Shown: piece after piece, positions 1 to 6,600 of the stretch
How the letters are laid out: each line of letters starts with the position of its first letter
How positions within the stretch are numbered: position 1 is the first letter of the stretch
Assembly: GCA_016281475.1 (NCBI GenBank)
Contig: JAEEIS010000194.1
Location: 1 to 7,942 of the forward strand
Direction: 5' to 3'
DNA: 7,942 nucleotides
Origin: Bacteroidales bacterium
Lineage (GTDB): Bacteria > Bacteroidota > Bacteroidia > Bacteroidales > P3
Made by a program: the position numbers and the translations under genes
The notes under the pieces: model-generated
Seen by the model: only the letters and a program-made list of their open reading frames with translations
Database searches by the model: none
Told to the model about the DNA's origin: nothing

Positions 1-78
1 GGCCTGGCACAGGGTGCCTACTTCGTCCGCATCACCGGCGAGAACGTCAGCATGGTCAAGAAGCTGATAGTCCGCTAA
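1..78 (+). CDS. C-terminal end of a T9SS-exported protein (type A sorting domain), 5' truncated
   Basis: The window opens inside a forward gene whose last 25 codons end at TAA 76-78. The residues include GAYFVRITGENVSMVKKLIV followed by a final Arg. This matches the last two beta-strands of the T9SS type A C-terminal sorting domain: a G-x-Y-x-V/I-x-I strand, a short turn, then a KKLIV-type basic-hydrophobic end. In this family the domain directs periplasmic cargo through the outer membrane, is removed by the PorU sortase, and the protein is usually attached to anionic LPS. The body of the protein lies upstream, so its function cannot be read. A strong terminator begins about 65 bases after the stop, so this is probably the end of a transcription unit. 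The next gene is a T9SS cargo on the same strand, so the two may be paralogues or a functional cluster, but that is inference. The sorting-domain call is firm despite the short length. Confidence 0.85.
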   Translation, partial: GLAQGAYFVRITGENVSMVKKLIVR

Positions 79-87
79 GCCGACTCT

Positions 88-123
88 TCGTAATCACGTT
101 ATAACGTTATAACGACATTACGA
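88..123. repeat. 36-base near-perfect palindrome downstream of the upstream stop codon
   Basis: The core CGTTATAACGTTATAACG at 97-114 is a perfect 18-base palindrome made of two overlapping-in-register copies of the self-complementary GTTATAAC. After two mismatched pairs (95/116 and 96/115) the symmetry resumes for seven more pairs, TCGTAAT at 88-94 with ATTACGA at 117-123. In total 16 of 18 pairs match. It lies 9 bases after the stop codon and 19 bases before the terminator stem. It could be a protein-binding dyad, a cruciform, or an RNA hairpin that protects the 3' end. No function is proven. Confidence 0.75.
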
Positions 124-142
124 TTGTTCGGAACTCTCTTCA

Positions 143-180
143 GGCTGGCAGCCCCGCAATGGGCTGCCAGCCCTCTTTTT
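143..180 (+). terminator. Rho-independent terminator of the upstream gene
   Basis: A perfect 12-bp GC-rich stem pairs GGCTGGCAGCCC (143-154) with GGGCTGCCAGCC (161-172) around the 6-base loop CGCAAT. It is followed by a T-rich tract CTCTTTTT (173-180). This is a textbook intrinsic terminator for the forward gene ending at 78. There is no matching A-tract on the upstream side, so it should act mainly in the forward direction. Confidence 0.93.
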
Positions 181-410
181 GCCCTCGTGACTCCCACGAG
201 ACATAGATCCTTCGCCGCCTGATGGGAAGTAGTTATTCGCTCCTAAGAGCGATAAAGGAGCATTGAAGTACCCAATAAGGAGCGAAGATATGAGAGAGGC
301 AGGCGGTGCTGGCGGAAGCGGAGAGAGGGGTTGGCGGGAAACGGAACTTGGAGGGGGGTGGTGAGGGAGAAGATAAAAATTGTTAAATAACGAGAAAATT
401 GTAATAAACA
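181..410. other. Non-coding intergenic stretch with small hairpins and a purine-rich G-run tract
   Basis: No credible gene is seen here. A 6-bp hairpin, CTCGTG (184-189) with CACGAG (195-200), follows the terminator. TCGCTC (237-242) can pair with GAGCGA (247-252) over a CTAA loop. The overlapping TTCGCTCCT (236-244) can instead pair with AGGAGCGAA (278-286), so the two structures compete. From about 286 to 377 the forward strand is strongly purine-biased, with G-runs at 327-330, 336-338, 353-358 and 365-367. From about 371 the composition turns abruptly A/T-rich into the promoter region. Confidence 0.55.
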
Positions 411-443
411 CTTGTATTGTACGGAAAAATGTTTCTATCTTTG
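411..443 (+). promoter_or_regulatory. Bacteroidetes-type (sigma-ABfr) promoter of the giant surface-protein gene
   Basis: TATCTTTG at 436-443 is an exact match to the Bacteroidetes -7 element TAnnTTTG. TTG at 412-414 (in CTTG 411-414) is a suitable -33 element 21 bases upstream; an alternative TTG at 417-419 gives a shorter gap of 16. Transcription would be expected to start at about 448-450, giving a leader of roughly 100 bases before ATG 553. The A/T-rich setting after the terminator supports it. The -7 element is firm, the -33 element less so. Confidence 0.72.
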
Positions 444-552
444 CAAATCTATACCTAGGGCATCGTGTATGCTCTGGGGCGAGTGTAAATAACTGTTATA
501 AAAGAAGAAACAAATTTTTAATCAACATTATTATTAATCAAAAAACGTTTTT
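444..552 (+). promoter_or_regulatory. A/T-rich leader without a Shine-Dalgarno sequence
   Basis: This is the presumed 5' untranslated region. In the 50 bases before ATG 553 no AGGAGG-like site is seen. The sequence is A/T-rich, as is usual in Bacteroidota, where initiation relies on A-rich unstructured leaders more than on anti-SD pairing. The last 12 bases, AAAAACGTTTTT (541-552), are a perfect palindrome abutting the start codon. A short GCAT (460-463) / ATGC (469-472) pairing is too weak to call a structured element, and no riboswitch is recognised. Confidence 0.5.
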
Positions 553-621
553 ATGCAAAAGCATTTACAGAAACTGCTACTCCTTGTGGCGATGATAGTC
601 GTCCCATGGGTTATGCAGGCG
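553..621 (+). other. Signal peptide (Sec, signal peptidase I type)
   Basis: Residues 1-23 begin MQKHLQK, a basic n-region. A hydrophobic core LLLLVAMIVVPWVM follows, then QAQ. Cleavage most likely falls between Ala23 and Gln24, the A|Q junction common in Bacteroidota exported proteins. No lipobox Cys is present, so this is not a lipoprotein. It fits a T9SS cargo, which must first enter the periplasm by Sec. Confidence 0.88.
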
Positions 622-3600
622 CAAACGCATTACACCTTGCAGGTGGGCAGTGGAACGGCGACGAATGCATACGTCCCCGACTACGGCTACTACAACTACA
701 GCTACACGCAGTCGCTCTACACGGCTGGCGAGGTGGGCTTGGACGGTGTGATTGACACGCTGGCGTTCCAAGTGGACAACGGCAGCCTGACCCGCACGTT
801 GTCCATCTACATGGCAGAGGTGAGCAGTACGTCGTTCTCCTCGACCTCCGATGCCGTGGGTGTGGCCAACTTCCATCTGGTCTACACGGGCAGCGTCAGC
901 TGGTCGGCCGGCTGGGTGAACATCGCACTCGACAGCACCTTCGACTACCAGGACACCGGCTCGCTGGTGATTGCGGTAATCGACCAGACGGGCTCGTACC
1001 AGAGTGGCTACCCCTATTTTGCTGGTACGTCCATGTCGAACAGCCGGTCGCTGTATGCCTACAACGACAACAACGCCTACTCGCTGAGTAGCTCGCTGAC
1101 CTCTTCGACAAGCTTCCTGCCCAACATACGGCTGGGCATCTTGTCGTTTTCCTCGTATTGCGCCATGCCGGGCGACGTGGTCGTGAGCGGCATCATGGAC
1201 GACGAGGCCACTATCACCTGGCACGAGAACGGCACCGCCACAGCGTGGGAGCTGATTGTGTCGGACGAACCTGTGACGGACTTTTCGTCCGCCAGCACGA
1301 TTACGGTGACGGACACCACCTACACGGTGACCGGCCTTTCGAGCAACGCACCTTACTATGTATACGTCCGTGCCATCTGCGACGCGACAAGTAGCAGTGG
1401 CTGGACCAATGCCAATACTTTCCGCTCTGCCTGCATGGGCAGCACTACAGTTCCCTATTCAACGGGCTTTGAGGACATCACTACCGGCCAGCTGCCCAAC
1501 TGCTGGTGGCAGGTGCAGTCGGGCAGCAGCTCGGCATCGACGTTCCCCGCCGCCTACGACTACGCCTCCAATGCCCGCAACGGCAATGTGTATTTCGAGT
1601 TTGAGAGCAACTCTGGCGAGACCGAAGTGGCGGCCCTGCCCGAGATGGACAACATCAATACGCTGCAGATCACTTTCTATGCCTCCGTGATGAACGCCAA
1701 CTTCCGCTTCGAGGTGGGCGTGATGGAGGACAGCCTGTTTGTGCCGGTCGACACGGTGGAGTTGACCACCGGCAGCGGCAACAACTGGCACAACTCGTAC
1801 AACCCCTACACGGTGTCGTTTGCCAACTACGAGGGCAACGGCAACCGCATCGCCATGCGCGTGACCCCCTACGGCAACAACTACACGCTGATGATGGACG
1901 ACTTTGTGGTGGAAGAGATTCCCAGCTGTCTGCCTCCGTCGAATTTCGTGATGGACAGCATCGGCCACACCTGGGCCGGACTGAGCTGGCACGACAATGC
2001 CGAGGCTAACGAGTGGGAGGTGATGTTCGACAGCATGGCTTTCAACCCCAACACTACCACGACTTTGATTCCCGTGTCCGTCTTCGATACCAACGTTGTG
2101 ATTACGGGTCTCACTTCGGGTATGACCTATTATGCCTATGTGCGTGCCAACTGCGGCGACTACAGCCCCTGGGTGGGTCCGATGACCTTCACCACCGGCC
2201 AGTATATCATGCGCTACAGCGGCAGCGACACGGTGCGCACCTGCGGCCTGGCCATCTACGACGACGGCGGCGCGGACAATGAGTACACCACGGGAGCCGA
2301 CTTCACGCTGGTGGTGTATCCCAGCAGCGACGACTCGGTAGTCACCTTCTGGGGCAGCGCCGACCTCTATGGCTACTATGCCCGCCTGCGCATCTACGAA
2401 GGTGTCGGCACCAACGGCATGCCCATTTGGCAGAGCAACTCTAGCGACTATTACTATACCATCCCCTTCACCCGCTCCAACGCAGGGGCCATCACCATCC
2501 GTTTCACGGGGGGCAGCTACAACTACGGCTACCAAGGCTTCGAGCTGTTCACCGGCTGTGAGGAGGCTCCCCAATGCGCGGTTATCAACAACCTGGCAGC
2601 CGCATCGGTGGGCACGGGTTCCGCCATCATGACGTGGGGCATAGCGGGCAGCCAGTTTGGCATGCCTCAGAGCTATGAGCTGGAGTGCGTGGACACAGCC
2701 ACCACCACCACCACCACGCTGACGACCACCACGACCAATGCCACCATCACCGGCCTTACCGCCAACACCACCTACAAGGTGCGCGTGCGTCCCGAGTGCG
2801 AGGGCAACGCTTATGGCGATTGGGACAGCATCTATATCACCACGCTGCACCTGCCCTGCATGCAATACGACACGTCTATTGCTGACAGTATTACGATTGT
2901 GGGCAACGTACCTACCACTTCCTACCAACTCCCGATCAACACCTTCTATAACTACACCTACAGCCAGCAGCTGATAGACCGCGACGAGATGACGGGCGGT
3001 ACGATAATCAGCGGCATTGATTTCGACTATGGCTACAGTTCGTCGAACTCTACTAAGACCAACTGCACCATCTATCTTGCCAACACCAATGCCACCTCGC
3101 TGAGCGACAACTTTGTGCCGTTCGACTCGACCTTTGTGCAGGTGTACTCCGGCTCGATGGTATGCAATATGGGCTGGAACCATTTCGAGTTCGACACCCC
3201 GTTCACATACGATGGAGCCAGCAACCTGCTGGTGACGGTTTTGGACAACTCTGGCGCCTACAACAGCAGTACGTACGTTTTCAACTGCCACTCTATTTCT
3301 GGCCATTCGCGCCACCTCTATCAGGACAGCGGTCCCTACAACCCCACCAACGTCCCGAGTGGCTATGTGGGAACGATGCGCAGCAACATGCGCCTGCATA
3401 TCGCAGGATGCTCTGAGCTGATGACTTGCGGCCGTCCTATCGCCAGTGTCGACTCGATAGGTACTGACATCATCAACCTCTCGTGGGCTCCGGGCTATCA
3501 GGAGACCAGCTGGGACGTGGAATACCGCGCCGAGGGCGACACCGTGTGGACTAGCGCGGGTACCACAACCAACACCTTCTACAACTTTTCCATGTTGACT

Positions 3601-6600
3601 CCCGACACCCGCTACTATATCCATATCACGGCCAACTGCACCGACACCATGATGACGACCGAGCTGTCAGTGCGCACAATCTGCATCCCCGAGCCGTTAC
3701 CTTTCAGCTACGGATTTGAGACCTATGGCGGTAGCGCACCCGCGTGCTGGCATGCAGCTTCGACCTATTCCTATGGCACCTATCCTACGCCTGACTCGTA
3801 CCGTGCACACAGCGGCTCGATGTCACTGAACATGTACTCGTCGTCTGATTCGTACACCTACCTCGCTCTGCCGGTAATGGCGGCTCCGCTCGACAGCTTG
3901 GAGCTCTCGTTCTGGTTTTACAAATCCGACAGCTACGACCCACACGAACTGGCCGTCGGCGTCATGTCAGACCCCGAGAACTTCAACACCTTCGTCCCCA
4001 TTGCCACAGTCTCTGCCACACAGCCTGCCGTATGGGAACCCAAACACATACTGTTCACCAACTACACCGGCAACGGCGCACACATCGCATTTGCCACAAT
4101 GGAAGATGCCTACAGCAGCCCGTATATCGACGACATCGTGATCGACTACGTCCGTCCGTGCCCCCGCATATCGAATGTTGCCGCCACCAATATCACCACC
4201 AGCGATGCCACCATCGTATGGAACATGGCAGGCAACGAGAATTTCGAACTCGAGTGGGGTCCCGCAGGCTTTGTCCATGACTCTGGCACAGTGGTTCCCT
4301 GCACCGCCGACTCAGTTCTTATTTCGGGGCTCACCCCCAATTCCTCCTACGACGTGTATGTGCGTACCTTCTGCTCTAGCGGCGACACCTCCGTGTGGTC
4401 GGATGTCTACACCTTCCGCACCAACTGCATCACGATTGACTCTCTACCCTTTGCAGAAGGCTTTGAGACCGTGCCCGCAGGCTGGGGCGACTACAACTCA
4501 GTCGACTTCTATCCCTGCTGGAGCCGTCCTATCAATCCTGCTTCCAGCTCGTTCTACCCCTATGTCTATTCCTACAGCAGCCACACCGGCAACAACGGCC
4601 TGTATTGGTATTGGAGCAACTACGACAACATCGACTACTACCTCATCATGCCCGCCATCGACACCATTGCAGTCCCCTTCAGCGACCTGCAGCTCAACTT
4701 CTGGGCATCGAACAATGGGTCGACCTATGCCGACGTGCCGACATACCAAATCGGTGTGATGACTGACCCCAATGTTCTCTCCACCTTCCAGGTGGTCGAC
4801 ACAGTGGAGGTAATCAGCGAAGATTGGACCCTCTATGAGATTCCTCTCAACAACTACCACGGCAACGGCAGCTATATCGCCATCCGCACAGTTCCGACCT
4901 ATGTCAATGGATACTGGTATGCCTACATGGACGATATCTCGCTCGGCCATATTCCCTCATGCGTACATGTCTATGACTTGGCCGTGACGGGCAATACCGC
5001 CAACTCCATCGACCTCGACTGGACCGAGACCGGCAGTGCCACCACATGGGAGATTGCTATCGACACCGTCGAGACAGCCATCCCCGTGGCCGACACGACT
5101 GTGATGGACAGTTCGTTCGCCACCATCGGCGGCCTCACTAGCGGCACCCGCTACTACTTCTGGGTGCGCGGCATCTGCGGCGCAGGCGACACCGCCGACT
5201 GGGAAGGTCCCGTGATGGGCATCCCCAACACCTGGATAATGCGCGCCAACCAGACCGACACGCTCGTCTATTGCGGCGGCACCATCTTCGACAACGGTGG
5301 CCCCAACGGCTCCTACTCCAACAGCCAGAACTCCACCATCATCCTTATGCCTGACGACTCCAACAGCCTTGTCTCTGTCAGCGGTTCTTCCTACACCGAA
5401 AGTACCTACGACTACATCACCATCTACGATGGTATCGGCACTGGCGGTACCCAGCTGTGGAGCGACTACGGCATCTCCACGCTGACCAGCTTTGGTCCCT
5501 TCACCTCCACCACCGGTCCTCTTACCGTGACGTTCCATTCCGACGGTTCTGTGAACTACGACGGATTCGAAATCAGCGTCAGCTGTATTTCCAGCTATTG
5601 CCGCGTGAGCGGTGTGGGACTTAATCCTGCCGTCGCGCAGTCGCCCACACAGCTGGCTCTCACCTGGAACGACAACGGTGCCAACCTCTACGAGGTGGAA
5701 TACGACACCACTGGCTTCACCCAGGGCAACGGCACAGTGCTCACCACTACCACCAACAGCATCGTTATTCCCGGACTCTCGACCTTGGGTGTTTACGATG
5801 TCTATGTGCGTAGCATCTGTGGCATGGGCGACACCGGTGCCTGGACCCCCGTCTACCACTTCCAGACCGCTTTCTGCAACGGTCTGACCGAGGCGCAGAG
5901 CTGGGCTGGCTCCACCTCCTCCGCCTCTACCACCTCCTACGGTCCCATCGGCTACAGCTGCTATAACTACAGCTACGTACAGGTCATCATCGACTCTGCA
6001 GCCCTTTCCGACCTCTCTGGCGACATCATCGCCTTCGGCTTCAAACCCGAAAATGCCAATAGTGGCAACTACGGCTCCTATTTCACCAATATGGACATCT
6101 ACATGGCCAACGTCAGCGAAAGCTCATTTACCAACTTTATCCTGCCCGACAGCAACCACCAGTTTGTCCAGGTTATGAGCAACGGCAACTGCAACTACTC
6201 CACCAACGACTGGCAAACGATAGCTCTCGACACCGCCTTTGTCTGGGACGGCCACAGCAACGTCCTGGTTGCCTTCAACCGCGGCCACGGAAGCTACTCG
6301 TGCAGTGCCAACTTCAGCTGTCACGACGTATCTGGCTACAAGATGGTCTATGCCTACAACGACAATAACCCCTACACCATCACCAACCCGTCGGCCGCCA
6401 GCTCCTACTCCTACACAACAAGCACTGTCGGCGACCTACGTCTCTACTCCTGCAACGCTTCTGCTTGCCCGCAGCCCGTTATCACCAGCGTGTCACAGAC
6501 CTACGAGTCTGCCACCATCACCTGGACCGGCGACGGCAACGACTACGAGGTGAACATCAAGGAAGCCACGGCCACCGACTGGCCCGCCACCGACATCCAC

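Noticed and set aside
97..114. Tandem GTTATAAC as a CRISPR or iteron-type repeat array
   Set aside because: Only two adjacent units are present, with no spacers and no further copies in the window, so it is treated as a single palindrome.
118..411. Reverse-strand frame of 97 codons in the intergenic region
   Set aside because: It runs through the terminator hairpin and the purine-rich tract; its Pro/Ser-rich product is what C-rich complement of a G-rich tract gives. No promoter or homology-like motif supports it.
380..595. Short forward frame of 71 codons before the giant gene
   Set aside because: It spans the promoter -33/-7 elements and the leader, overlaps the signal peptide codons, and its product is a low-complexity Asn/Ile/Lys-rich sequence of A/T-rich DNA with no domain.
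1459..3624. A 721-codon open frame on the reverse strand, and shorter reverse frames at 4957-5859, 577-1224 and 6493-7047
   Set aside because: The 1459-3624 frame is in codon register with the forward gene, so it stays open simply because the forward gene rarely uses TCA, TTA or CTA. The reverse translations are Val/Gly/His/Ala-rich with no recognisable domain, while the forward frame has a signal peptide, clear domains and a sorting signal.
4175..4759. Forward off-frame stretch rich in Pro, Thr and Ser (and similar ones at 1358-1690, 7217-7600)
   Set aside because: These are +1/+2 shadows of the giant gene, with biased composition from the NNC/NNG codons and no credible start or domain.
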